Shown one piece after another: positions 55,709 to 63,863 of a stretch of 64,000 bases of DNA (within the stretch, counting starts at the first letter, position 1; every line of letters starts with the position of its first letter). Position numbers and translations under genes: made by a program. The stretch is from VFMC01 sp040380855 (GTDB lineage: Bacteria > Actinomycetota > Acidimicrobiia > Acidimicrobiales > Ilumatobacteraceae). The notes under the pieces are model-generated. The model had not been told where the DNA came from and did no database searches. It saw nothing but the letters and a program-made list of their open reading frames with translations. The stretch is taken from NCBI GenBank assembly GCA_040380855.1, contig JBEIIG010000010.1:10858-74857 (forward strand), read 5' to 3'.

Positions 55709-57670
55709 ATGTCATCGACGTCGACCCCGTCATCCGACGAGCCGTTCCCCGAACTCGCCAGCGAACAAGCGCAGCTGGCGCACACCCGCGCCTGCCGCGA
55801 CGCGATGATCGAGCGCTACACGCTGGTCGACCCCGAGGCAGCCGCCGACGAGATCACCAAGGCGTACGTGGAGCTCACGGTGGCGGAGGCACTCGCCGAC
55901 CTGCGCACACCCGGGGCCGGCGACTTCTTCGGCCGCATCACCGAGGAACCTGCACGCGACGGGTCGCAACCCGCGTGGTACATCGGCCGCCGCCACATCG
56001 AGGACGCACAGCACGAACCGGTGGTCGTCGACTGGCGCGCGCCGGTGGCCGCCCCGTTCTATCGCGCCACCGGTATCGACCCGCTCGGCCTCGTCCACCG
56101 CCGCCGCTACTCGTTGGCCGACGGCACCATCGCGGCGTATCTCGACGAGCAGCTCAATCACCCCGACGCCGCCACCGCCGCCAGTGGTGTCCCCGACCCG
56201 GTGTTGGCCGAGATCGGCGCGGCACGCACCGGAGCGATGCGCGACATCGTGGCCACCATCCAGGCCGAGCAGGACGTGGTCATCCGTGCACCCATCGACC
56301 AGTGCCTGGTGGTGCAGGGCGGGCCGGGTACGGGCAAGACGGCGGTGGGGTTGCACCGCGCGGCCTACCTCCTGTTCGAGCACCGGCGCCGCCTGGCTCG
56401 CGACGGGGTGCTGGTGGTGGGGCCCAACCGGGTGTTCCTCGACTACATCGGCAACGTGTTGCCGTCGCTCGGCGAACGCAGTGTGCACCAACGCACAGCG
56501 GCAGACCTGTGCATGCCGCGCCTCGACGACGTCAGCGGTGCCGACTCCGACGACGCCCGTCGTGCCAAGGGCTCGCCTGCCATGCTCGCTGCGCTCGAAG
56601 CGGCCGTCACCCGCCACATCACCCTGCCCACCGAAGCCGTCCGCCAGCCGTTCGGGGCACGCACGCTGGTGTTCGAGGCCGACGAGATCGCCGGCTGGAT
56701 CACGACCGCGCTCGCCGGCTCGTTGCCCGTCAACCGCCGACGCGAGTCGCTGCGACCGATGATCGACTACGCGCTCATGCAGCGCACCGGCCAGGAGAAG
56801 TCGCTCGGTCGGATGGACGTGCTGAGTGCGGCCCTCACCAAGGCGTGGCCCGCCATGAAGCCGATCACGCTCGTCGATCGCCTGCTGCTCGAGCACGGCT
56901 TCGGCCCTGGCGGCAAGCGGCGCCGCTGGACCATCGCCGATCAGTTCCTGGTCGACGAGGCGAACTCGCTGCTGAACGGCCCGCCGCTCACCTTCGGTCA
57001 TGTCGTGGTCGACGAGGCGCAAGACCACTCGGCCGTGGCGCTGCGGGTGATCGGCCGGCGCAGCCCGTCGGGTTCGATGACCGTGCTCGGCGATCTCGCC
57101 CAGTCCACCACACCGGCCGGCCAGGACGACTGGGACGTCGCCCTCGGCCATCTCACCCGGGCTGCGGGCACGGTCGAGCACCTCACCATCGGCTACCGCG
57201 TTCCCGGGCCGATCCTCGATGTCGCCAACCGACTGCTGCCGCTCACCGGTGTGCGCACCGTGGCGAGCAGCAGCGTGCGCACCGATGGTGAGTTGCCTGC
57301 GGTGCGCATCGTCGAATCTGCGCAGCTGTTCGATGCGGTGCTTCACGAGGTGCGCAGCGTGCGGCACCGGCATCGCAACTCGGGGGTCGTGGTGCCCGAT
57401 CGTCTGGTCGGCCCGGTCGCCGAGGCGCTCGCCACGGCCGGCCTGCGTGCCGTTCACCGCGTGCAGGCCCTCGAACCCGATGAGGTGCCGGTCTTCACTG
57501 CCGAAGGGGTGAAGGGCCTCGAGTTCGACGGCGTCGTCATCGTGAACGCCCACGACTGGATCGACGGGTCGGCGCGGGGTGCCCGCCTGCTGTACGTCGC
57601 GCTCACCCGCGCGGTACAGGTGGTGAGCCTGGTGGGCGACGCGCCACCACCCGAGGTGCTGGGCCTGTGA
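55709..57670 (+). CDS. HelD/HelR-type UvrD-like helicase (RNA polymerase recycling)
   Basis: A 653-residue superfamily I helicase of the HelD family. The HelD-typical N-part (WYIGRRHIEDAQHEPVVVDW, APVAAPFYRATG) precedes Walker A GGPGTGKT (204-211), Walker B VVVDEAQDHS, motif III TVLGDLAQST, and C-terminal motifs VKGLEFDGVVI and LLYVALTRA. HelD proteins free stalled RNA polymerase; the actinobacterial HelR branch protects against rifampicin. Here the branch is not proven. A repeat- and hairpin-rich region lies upstream, suggesting tight control, perhaps as for the rifampicin-inducible members. Confidence 0.88.
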   Translation: MSSTSTPSSDEPFPELASEQAQLAHTRACRDAMIERYTLVDPEAAADEITKAYVELTVAEALADLRTPGAGDFFGRITEEPARDGSQPAWYIGRRHIEDAQHEPVVVDWRAPVAAPFYRATGIDPLGLVHRRRYSLADGTIAAYLDEQLNHPDAATAASGVPDPVLAEIGAARTGAMRDIVATIQAEQDVVIRAPIDQCLVVQGGPGTGKTAVGLHRAAYLLFEHRRRLARDGVLVVGPNRVFLDYIGNVLPSLGERSVHQRTAADLCMPRLDDVSGADSDDARRAKGSPAMLAALEAAVTRHITLPTEAVRQPFGARTLVFEADEIAGWITTALAGSLPVNRRRESLRPMIDYALMQRTGQEKSLGRMDVLSAALTKAWPAMKPITLVDRLLLEHGFGPGGKRRRWTIADQFLVDEANSLLNGPPLTFGHVVVDEAQDHSAVALRVIGRRSPSGSMTVLGDLAQSTTPAGQDDWDVALGHLTRAAGTVEHLTIGYRVPGPILDVANRLLPLTGVRTVASSSVRTDGELPAVRIVESAQLFDAVLHEVRSVRHRHRNSGVVVPDRLVGPVAEALATAGLRAVHRVQALEPDEVPVFTAEGVKGLEFDGVVIVNAHDWIDGSARGARLLYVALTRAVQVVSLVGDAPPPEVLGL

Positions 57671-57683
57671 CGGCGTCGACCGA

Positions 57684-58790
57684 CTACTCGCAGGCCACGC
57701 CATCGTCGTCACGGTCGAGGCCGCTGCGATAGCCCGGCTGGCCGCGCAGCACCGGAGCGGCACCTGCGGCACGGGCCGCGTCGCAGTTCTCGAAGTAGAC
57801 GGCACCGGTGCTCGGCGCCGTCGCGTCGCCGGCGGGCGGAGCGAGCGGCGGGGCGATCGGCTGGATCGCCACCGGTTCGGGGAAGGCGGGCAGTGGCTGC
57901 GTCGGCTCGATGCGCCAGTCGGGGCAGCGGTCGCGCACCAGGTTGCGGATGCGCCCGTACTCGCTCTGGTCCATGGTGAGGCCCCAGCGCACCTTGATCG
58001 CCACCCAGTCGCCCAGATACGTGCACCAGTACTCCTGGCGGGGCGGCAACCAGTTGCTGGGGTCGCGCTCGCCCTTGTCGCTGTTCGCGTCGTCGGCCAC
58101 CGCACGCAGGGTGCGCGGGTCGGTCAGGTCGTTGGCGAACGCACGGCGTTGTTCGGCCGACCACGCCCAGGCACCCGAGTCCCACGCCTCCTTCAGTGCC
58201 ACCACGTGGTCGATGTCCACGTCGGCCGGGTCGGTCAGCACGGCGCCGTCGTAGACGCTGAACCAGTCGCCCGCCACCACGTCGCACCCGAACAGGTCGC
58301 GCTGCACGGGCGACGACGAGTCGCGGCCCAGCACGATGTCGCGGGTGGTGCAGCCACCTCCCTGGCCGATCCAGTGCTCGAACAGGTCGCGCTGGTAGCC
58401 GCCACGGTGCTCGTTGGCGACGGCCACGAACGCCAGCGCGTCGAGCAGCAGCAACCCCGACGGCGCCGCAGTGGTGGTCGACGGCAGCGTCGTCGTGGGT
58501 GTCGTCGTCGTCGATGGCGGCACGGTCGATGGCGGCACGGTCGTCGGTGACACAGTCGTCGCCGGCACGGTCGTCGGTGGCACGGTCGTCGACGGAGGCG
58601 CAGTGGGCGCAGGGGTCGATGGCACCGTGGTGGCGGAGATCACCACCGGTGCCGTCGTGGCCGGCGGCGCCGTGTCCGTTCCACTACTGCGCCAGGGAAC
58701 GAGCAGCAGTCCACCGGCCGACAGCACCGCCGAGGTTGCAATCAATGGTCGCCAACGATGCCGCCCGACATCCGTCGTGTGTCGACCCAC
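57684..58790 (-). CDS. secreted or anchored HNH nuclease with excalibur domain
   Basis: A 368-residue protein. An N-terminal span (PLIATSAVLSAGGLLLVPW), a Thr/Val/Pro linker of TTVPP-type repeats (about 55-110), an HNH-like nuclease core (DIDHVVALKEAWDSGAW, then ANDLTDPRTLRAVADDANSDKGERDPSNWLP) and a C-terminal excalibur calcium-binding motif ending DRDDDGVACE. The start is GTG 58790, with AGGAGG 5 nt upstream; longer starts are possible. It may degrade extracellular DNA. Confidence 0.85.
   Translation of the reverse strand: MGRHTTDVGRHRWRPLIATSAVLSAGGLLLVPWRSSGTDTAPPATTAPVVISATTVPSTPAPTAPPSTTVPPTTVPATTVSPTTVPPSTVPPSTTTTPTTTLPSTTTAAPSGLLLLDALAFVAVANEHRGGYQRDLFEHWIGQGGGCTTRDIVLGRDSSSPVQRDLFGCDVVAGDWFSVYDGAVLTDPADVDIDHVVALKEAWDSGAWAWSAEQRRAFANDLTDPRTLRAVADDANSDKGERDPSNWLPPRQEYWCTYLGDWVAIKVRWGLTMDQSEYGRIRNLVRDRCPDWRIEPTQPLPAFPEPVAIQPIAPPLAPPAGDATAPSTGAVYFENCDAARAAGAAPVLRGQPGYRSGLDRDDDGVACE
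58513..58587. repeat. 15-bp minisatellite encoding TVPPx pentapeptides
   Basis: Five 15-bp units, two exactly GATGGCGGCACGGTC, encode the linker of the excalibur/HNH protein on the minus strand. Confidence 0.8.
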
Positions 58791-58898
58791 GTATGCCTCC
58801 TCGATCGAGAGAATAGGCACAGCGGAAACCGAGCGAGAAATGTGCATGCCCGCCACCTGGTGCCGAAGCAGCACGACCTCGACGGGCGACGAACCTGG

Positions 58899-59636
58899 TC
58901 AATCGATGAGCGCGCGGAGCCGATCGTCGGCCGGAAGGCCGAGTTCTTCGGTGAGAATCGCATTCCATCGATTCACCGCATGAGCAGCCTGGGGTCGATC
59001 GCCGAGCGCCACGAGCGCCATGACCAGTCGACGGTGGGCCGACTCAGAATATGGCGCACACCGGATGAGCTCTTTGGCCATCGTGGCACTCTGCTGCGGA
59101 TCGCCCTGCTCGAGCCACACATCGCTCAACACCGTGAGCGACCGTTCGAGCACGTGATGGAGTCGGTCGCGTTCGGCGTCGAGCCAGACGAGATCGACGC
59201 CGGGCAGCAGAGGCCGTCGCGCAATGGAGTGGGCGACCGTGGCCGACGACCACGCTGCTGTGAGGTCGTTGCGCCGAAGCGCTCCCTCGGCAGCATCGAT
59301 CGATCGGGTGGCGACCGCGACGTCGATGCGGGTGCCGACCGGAGGCAGGAACCCGCACACACCTCCGCTCGACTGCAGCACGTTGCGCGCGTCGAGACCG
59401 AGCGACGACAGCGCGGAGCGGAGCCTGCTGAACGTGGCGTTGAGCATCGAATCACTCCCACGAGGTGGTTGACCCGACCACAGGTCGTCGACCAGCCGGG
59501 TGCGGTCGATCGGGTGGGGTTCGAGTGCCAGCCGCACGAGCACCATCCGACCGAGACGCCCCGCGAGCGCCGATTCACCGAGCGTGGTGCCTTCTCTGCT
59601 CAGCGATACACGCCCGGTGAGGTAGACATGCAGCAC
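58899..59636 (-). CDS. SARP/BTAD-type transcriptional regulator
   Basis: A 245-residue protein with an OmpR-like winged helix (VLVRLALEPHPIDRTRLVDDLW, DSMLNATFSRLRSALSSLG) followed by a bacterial transcriptional activation domain (VWLDAERDRLHHVLERSL, PYSESAHRRLVMALVALGDRPQAAHAVNRW). Such SARP proteins bind heptamer direct repeats with 11-bp periodicity. The GTG start has a TACCTT box 6 nt before it. Repeats GCAAGGT with 11-bp phasing flank the gene (59641 and 59861), so autoregulation and control of the neighbours are likely. Confidence 0.82.
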   Translation of the reverse strand: MLHVYLTGRVSLSREGTTLGESALAGRLGRMVLVRLALEPHPIDRTRLVDDLWSGQPPRGSDSMLNATFSRLRSALSSLGLDARNVLQSSGGVCGFLPPVGTRIDVAVATRSIDAAEGALRRNDLTAAWSSATVAHSIARRPLLPGVDLVWLDAERDRLHHVLERSLTVLSDVWLEQGDPQQSATMAKELIRCAPYSESAHRRLVMALVALGDRPQAAHAVNRWNAILTEELGLPADDRLRALID

Positions 59637-59640
59637 ATCG

Positions 59641-59658
59641 GCAAGGTAGCAAAAGGGT
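59641..59658. promoter_or_regulatory. SARP-like heptamer pair at the regulator's own promoter
   Basis: GCAAGGT (59641-59647) and degenerate AAAGGGT (59652-59658), 11 bp apart, overlap the regulator's -10 box. Confidence 0.45.
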
Positions 59659-59694
59659 GACAGCGTGCCGATCGCCCGAACAAGGAGACCTGAA

Positions 59695-59853
59695 ATGGCA
59701 GAGCAACAGTTGATCGTCGAGTGCCCGTGCGGTGTGGTGATCCGTGAAGCAGACACCGCCGCGTTGATCGCAACGGTGCAACACCATGCTCACTCGGTGC
59801 ACCAGATGGACCTCGACGACCAGCAGGTCATGGACATGGCCCATCCCGGCTGA
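59695..59853 (+). CDS. DUF1059 small protein
   Basis: A 52-residue protein of the DUF1059 family: IVECPCGVVIREADTAALIATVQHHAHSVHQMDL. Its Cys and His residues suggest metal binding. AAGGAGA lies 6 nt before the ATG. It is divergent from the SARP regulator. Confidence 0.8.
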   Translation: MAEQQLIVECPCGVVIREADTAALIATVQHHAHSVHQMDLDDQQVMDMAHPG

Positions 59854-59860
59854 GCGGGCT

Positions 59861-59900
59861 GCAAGGTAACTGCAAGGTAGGAACAATCCGACCCCAAGGT
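59861..59900 (+). promoter_or_regulatory. array of 11-bp phased heptamers (SARP-like operator)
   Basis: GCAAGGT at 59861 and 59872 and CCAAGGT at 59894, with a degenerate ACAATCC in the missing phase at 59883. The phasing matches known SARP operators; the LuxR-like gene follows about 80 bp on. Confidence 0.6.
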
Positions 59901-59981
59901 CGGAGCAAATCGTCCTTCGTACGGTGACCGCAGACACCGGCAATCAGCCACGCCTGCCGGTGCTGACGAAGGAGAACCGCC

Positions 59982-60491
59982 ATGAAGTGCCTGCGCCGTG
60001 CCGATCTGATTCCAGGCTGCGACAACGAAGTCCACCGGTCGGAGGGGCGCATGGCGCATGCAGCGGCACAGCGCTGCTCGCGGAGTCCGAAGGTGTGGCA
60101 ACCCGTTCGTATCGGTCGGCTGGCCCAGTTCGGCGTCGACGCGCCCGGCGGACGTCTCGTGCAGCGACGACGCGACCTGCCCCGGCATCACCACGGCCAC
60201 ATCGAAGCCGGCGCAGGGCACACGCTCGCAGCTGCTCCGTCGAGCACCACGGCTCCGGAGCAGAGCCCTGCGACACACCTCTCGGCTCTCACGCGCTCGG
60301 AGTACCGGGTGGCCCATCTGGTGGCCGAGGGCTGCTCGAACCGTCAGATCGCCGATCTCCTGGTGGTGAGTCCTCGCACCGTCGAGACGCACATGCGGGC
60401 GATCTATCGCAAGCTCGCCGTCACGACGAGAGTGCAACTGGCCAGGGTCGTGCTCGACACCCTCCACCGACCCGGTCGCCACGCGAGCTGA
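59982..60491 (+). CDS. LuxR-type HTH regulator with DUF1059-like N-terminus
   Basis: A 169-residue protein. The C-terminal 60 residues are a LuxR/GerE helix-turn-helix (LSALTRSEYRVAHLVAEGCSNRQIADLL, RTVETHMRAIYRKLAVTTR). The first 22 residues (MKCLRRADLIPGCDNEVH) mirror the DUF1059-like protein at 60580, with matching DNA through the ribosome site GAAGGAG. The middle is low-complexity and Arg/His-rich, so the gene looks like a remnant DUF1059 gene fused to a HTH. Confidence 0.75.
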   Translation: MKCLRRADLIPGCDNEVHRSEGRMAHAAAQRCSRSPKVWQPVRIGRLAQFGVDAPGGRLVQRRRDLPRHHHGHIEAGAGHTLAAAPSSTTAPEQSPATHLSALTRSEYRVAHLVAEGCSNRQIADLLVVSPRTVETHMRAIYRKLAVTTRVQLARVVLDTLHRPGRHAS

Positions 60492-60579
60492 CCGTCCGGT
60501 CGCGGCACCTGCCCTCTCGTTCGTTCCGTCCACCGATGGCGGCAACCACGCCGGCCGTCACCAAGCAAGGAGAACCACC

Positions 60580-60756
60580 ATGAAGCATCTGCACTGTTCC
60601 GATCTGTTTCCCGGTTGCGGCGCCGAGATCCACCTGCCCAGTGAAGGCGAGGTACTTGCCGCGGCCGCGGCCCACGCTGCCGACGCACATGGAGTCACCG
60701 AACTCGATACGGCCACGGTCGCTGCGGTTCGTGGTGCCATCCGCTCCGACGACTGA
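60580..60756 (+). CDS. DUF1059-like small protein
   Basis: A 58-residue protein: MKHLHCSDLFPGCGAEIH, then LAAAAAHAADAHGVTELD and VAAVRGAIRSDD. Its Cys-x6-Cys pair and His residues suggest a small metal-binding fold. AAGGAGA precedes the ATG. It is the complete version of the N-terminal segment of the upstream LuxR-type protein, indicating tandem duplication. Confidence 0.75.
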   Translation: MKHLHCSDLFPGCGAEIHLPSEGEVLAAAAAHAADAHGVTELDTATVAAVRGAIRSDD

Positions 60757-60890
60757 GCCGCACATCGCGCCACAGGTCGGACAGGGGCATCGCACCGAGG
60801 ACGGGCGCCGACACGTCGCTCACCGGGTACAACGTGACGGCGTTCCGCGATCTCGTCGGACCCGGTCATGCGCGCAGTTCCCCGCACCCG

Positions 60891-60896
60891 TACGCT
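60891..60896 (+). promoter_or_regulatory. -10 box (TACGCT) of leaderless membrane protein gene
   Basis: TACGCT ends 7 nt before the ATG at 60904. Confidence 0.55.
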
Positions 60897-60903
60897 CCGC
60901 CAC

Positions 60904-61719
60904 ATGTCGCTTCCCCACCTGTTGCGGCGAGGGACCTCCGCTGTCGACTCGTTACGAACGCTGTGGGGCCTGGGCATCTCGACGGTGCTCACCCTGGCGG
61001 TGATCCCCTACCCGCTGATGGCTCTGTTCACGGAGTCCGAGGACTCGCATCGCATCCACGACACGGTAGGGGCGCTGCAATACCTGCCGCTGTGGGCCGT
61101 ACCGGTGATGCTGTTCACACTCGGCCGCGATCGTGAGGGGGCGTGGAAACTGGCGCTGTCGACCTCGCTGGTGATCGCCGGTGTGGGCGTGTGGGCCGGC
61201 GATCTGGTGCCGGCAGCCAGTTGGATGCCACTCGCCACCTTGCTGGTGCTGTGGCCGCGCGGGATGCGCTGGACCACGCGACGACCCACCGTGTCGGGTA
61301 TGGCTGGTGCATGGTTGGCCGCCTGGGTGGCGGTCACCGTGGCACCCGGCCTGGTGCGCCTACAGCGGATGGATCTGCCCGATCCGCACACCGCACGGTT
61401 CCACTTCTCCGGTACGGCAGCGGCCTACGTGGCACTGGCCATGGCGACCGTGGTGGTGGCCCTGTGGGGTGCGGGCACGGTGCTGCACATCACGGTGGCG
61501 GTGTCGTTGGCCCTCAGTGGTGCGGCGAACCTGGTGTGGCCCCTGCAGGTGTCGTCGATCGATGCGTGGTTGGCCTCGGCACTGCTGTGCGCAGCGGTGT
61601 TCGTGGGCCCCGACGCGGTGTGGGCGCGGGCTCAGCGGCGCCGGCGAGCCGACCCGACGGCGATGCCCGACACAGCGGCTGCCACCAACACCAGCGCGAT
61701 CACGAGCGTCATGCCCTGA
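60904..61719 (+). CDS. hypothetical polytopic membrane protein
   Basis: A 271-residue protein with about seven predicted membrane spans, for example GISTVLTLAVIPYPLMALF, ALSTSLVIAGVGVWAGDLV, AYVALAMATVVVALWGAGTVL and LASALLCAAVFVGPDAVWA. There is no known motif. It starts at ATG 60904 because of the -10 box 7 nt upstream. Function unknown. Confidence 0.7.
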   Translation: MSLPHLLRRGTSAVDSLRTLWGLGISTVLTLAVIPYPLMALFTESEDSHRIHDTVGALQYLPLWAVPVMLFTLGRDREGAWKLALSTSLVIAGVGVWAGDLVPAASWMPLATLLVLWPRGMRWTTRRPTVSGMAGAWLAAWVAVTVAPGLVRLQRMDLPDPHTARFHFSGTAAAYVALAMATVVVALWGAGTVLHITVAVSLALSGAANLVWPLQVSSIDAWLASALLCAAVFVGPDAVWARAQRRRRADPTAMPDTAAATNTSAITSVMP

Positions 61720-61813
61720 GCGTCGCTGCGTGCACGGTCAGCTGCTGCAGGCCGACGAGCAGGAAGTTGCAGTCCACCCCGCGCCGCAGGTCGGGTAGCG
61801 GGTCGATCGAGGG

Positions 61814-63133
61814 TCAGGTGAAGCGCATCGGCAGGTGCCGGTAGCCGCGGATGAGTTGGCTCGGCCCGAGCGTCGGCTCGCCGGTGATCCGCCAGCGGGT
61901 GACGTCGGGAAAGCGTCGCAGGAGGGTTTCCCACGCCACCGTCGCCTCGAGTCGGGCGAGGGCACCACCGATGCAGGCGTGCGGGCCGGTGATGAACGCG
62001 AGGTGACGGCGCGAGTTGGGTCGGGTGATGTCGAAGCGGTCGGGGTCGGGGAACACGAGTGGGTCGCGGTTGGCGGCGGCGATGACGGTGACGATGTCGG
62101 TGCTCGCCGGGACGACATGCCCCGGTGCCACCTCGATCGGCGCCAGCGATCGGCGCACGGTGAACTGCACCGGGCTCTCGTAGCGCAGGGCCTCCTCGAC
62201 CGTGTTCGCGAGGTGCGTCTCGGGGTCGGACGCGAGGAGTTCGAGTTGGTCGCGGTTGGCCACCAGTGTGGCGGTGCCCGTGCCGAGGAGGTTCACCGTG
62301 GTCTCGAAGCCGGCGATCAGCAGCAGCGACAGCGTGCCCACCAACTCGTCGTCGGTGAGTGCATCACCGTCGGCCTGTTCGGCGAGCACCGAGATCAGGT
62401 CGTCGCCCGGTCGACGACGTCGTTCAGCGACGAGCGAGCGGAACATCTCGTCGATCTCGACGAGGGTGTGCTGCACGTCGGTCGCCTCGCGCAGCGAGCG
62501 TGGGCGGTCGAGCGCGATGACGAGGTGCTCGCCCCATCGGTCGAACGTGGCGAGGTCGGAGTCGGGCACGCCCAGGAGGCGGGTGATCACCCGCATGGGC
62601 AACGGACGAGCGAACGCATCGACCAGGTCGACGTCGGCATGGGTCGGGAAGGCGTCGATCAGGTCGTCGGCGACCTGCCTCACGAGCGCTTCGTGCGCAA
62701 CGATCGACTTCGGGGTGAAGCCGCGTTGCACCAGGCGACGCAGCCGGGTGTGGTCGGGGGCGTCCATGGCGATGAACCAGGTGTCGAACGGCTCGCCGGC
62801 GCCGGTGCGCAAGGTGGGGTCGAGCAGGCGTTCGACGGCGGATCGGTTGCGGTTCACGTTCGACGACGCCTGGGGCGAGGTGAACACGGCGTGGCACCCG
62901 GCGTGCGTGGCGGTGAGGTACATGCCGAGGCGGCTCTTCACCAACGGCCCGGCAGCGAGCAATGAACGGTGCAGCGCCAACCGATCGGCCGGACCGCCGG
63001 GTGCGTCGAGCGCGCCCAGCGGGTCGTCGAAACGACGAGCCACACGGGAGAACGTGTTCAGCGCAGTGGTGGCGACAGCGACACGTGTGCGCTCGGTGAG
63101 GGAGGCGCCGGAGGAGGGCGACGAGTTGGTCAT
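61814..63133 (-). CDS. cytochrome P450
   Basis: A 439-residue soluble P450: I-helix IAGFETTVNLL (273-283), ExxR in EEALR, heme loop FITGPHACIGGALARLE with Cys387. A start ATG inside a palindromic operator and a TAGAGT box 7 nt upstream predict leaderless, repressed transcription. It is divergent from a TetR regulator that probably controls it. Substrate unknown. Confidence 0.92.
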   Translation of the reverse strand: MTNSSPSSGASLTERTRVAVATTALNTFSRVARRFDDPLGALDAPGGPADRLALHRSLLAAGPLVKSRLGMYLTATHAGCHAVFTSPQASSNVNRNRSAVERLLDPTLRTGAGEPFDTWFIAMDAPDHTRLRRLVQRGFTPKSIVAHEALVRQVADDLIDAFPTHADVDLVDAFARPLPMRVITRLLGVPDSDLATFDRWGEHLVIALDRPRSLREATDVQHTLVEIDEMFRSLVAERRRRPGDDLISVLAEQADGDALTDDELVGTLSLLLIAGFETTVNLLGTGTATLVANRDQLELLASDPETHLANTVEEALRYESPVQFTVRRSLAPIEVAPGHVVPASTDIVTVIAAANRDPLVFPDPDRFDITRPNSRRHLAFITGPHACIGGALARLEATVAWETLLRRFPDVTRWRITGEPTLGPSQLIRGYRHLPMRFT

Positions 63134-63144
63134 GCGACCAACTC
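63123..63144. promoter_or_regulatory. operator O1 over the P450 start codon
   Basis: Arms GAGTTGGTC and GACCAACTC separated by ATGC: a perfect inverted repeat covering the P450 start codon. Confidence 0.75.
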
Positions 63145-63169
63145 TACACACAGTTGGTCACTCGACCAA
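63141..63169 (-). promoter_or_regulatory. leaderless promoter of the P450 gene
   Basis: Minus strand TTGGTC (63169-63164), 17-nt spacer, TAGAGT (63146-63141), 7 nt before the ATG. Confidence 0.6.
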
Positions 63170-63171
63170 CT
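63152..63171. promoter_or_regulatory. operator O2 between the -35 regions
   Basis: AGTTGGTC-ACTC-GACCAACT, the same half-site and 4-bp spacing as O1, centre-to-centre 28 bp; it contains both divergent -35 elements. Confidence 0.75.
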
Positions 63172-63183
63172 GTTCCGTACACT
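63154..63183 (+). promoter_or_regulatory. leaderless promoter of the TetR gene
   Basis: TTGGTC (63154-63159), 18-nt spacer, TACACT (63178-63183), 7 nt before the GTG at 63191. Confidence 0.6.
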
Positions 63184-63190
63184 CGAAGCC

Positions 63191-63769
63191 GTGGCATACG
63201 TGAGCGCCGCCGACCGGCGGGAGCAACTGATCGAGGCGACCATCGCCGTGCTGCGCAGATCCGGCGCCGAGGGCGTCACCACACGAGCCGTCGCCACCGA
63301 AGCCGGAGCACCGCTCGCGTCGATCCACTACACGTTCGGGTCACTCGACGATCTCGTGGTCGCTGCATTCGAGCGGCTCATCGACGAGGTGAGCCAGCGC
63401 ATCACCGACGGGCTCGATGTGGCTGCCGGATACGGCGCCTGCATCGTCGCGGTGATGCAGCGGGTCGGAGACCTGCTCGACGACGAGCGCTACGGCGTGT
63501 TGCTGCGCGACCTCAACCCCACGGGCGACCGGCGTGTGGAGGCGCTCGAAGAGCGCTACTACCGCCTCGCCCACGATCTCGTCGACGCCGTCGCTGCTGC
63601 CCGACGCCGTGAGCCGGCGGTGCCACGCGCGCAACTGGCACGGCTGATCATGGCCGCGATCGACGGTGTGGTGCTGCAGTTCGCCGCCAGCGACGACATC
63701 GGCACCGCGCGCAGCGACCTCGCAGCCTTCGGCACGATCCTGGCCGCCGCCGCCGACCGCCGCCGCTGA
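63191..63769 (+). CDS. TetR-family transcriptional regulator
   Basis: A 192-residue TetR regulator: helix-turn-helix RREQLIEATIAVLRRSG ... VTTRAVATEAGAPLASIHYTFGSLDDLV, then a helical ligand domain with YGVLLRDLNPTGDRR. It starts at GTG 63191. The two AGTTGGTC operators next to it fit autorepression and control of the divergent P450. Ligand unknown. Confidence 0.88.
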   Translation: MAYVSAADRREQLIEATIAVLRRSGAEGVTTRAVATEAGAPLASIHYTFGSLDDLVVAAFERLIDEVSQRITDGLDVAAGYGACIVAVMQRVGDLLDDERYGVLLRDLNPTGDRRVEALEERYYRLAHDLVDAVAAARRREPAVPRAQLARLIMAAIDGVVLQFAASDDIGTARSDLAAFGTILAAAADRRR

Positions 63770-63773
63770 CCGA

Positions 63774-63817
63774 CCCATCACCCCGAATCGGAATCGAAAT
63801 CGGACCGAGGTGATGGG
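63774..63817. terminator. bidirectional hairpin between convergent genes
   Basis: CCCATCACC, 26-nt loop with AATCG repeats, GGTGATGGG; a perfect 9-bp stem just after the TetR stop and before the kinase end. Confidence 0.55.
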
Positions 63818-63863
63818 CCCAGGGCAGGAACGGATCCACCGAAGGTGCTCGTGCGCCGCGGGC

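Noticed and set aside
61632..61934. A 100-codon minus-strand frame overlapping the 3' ends of the membrane-protein and P450 genes
   Set aside because: Out of frame with the P450, no ribosome site, and Arg/Ala/Pro-rich shadow composition.
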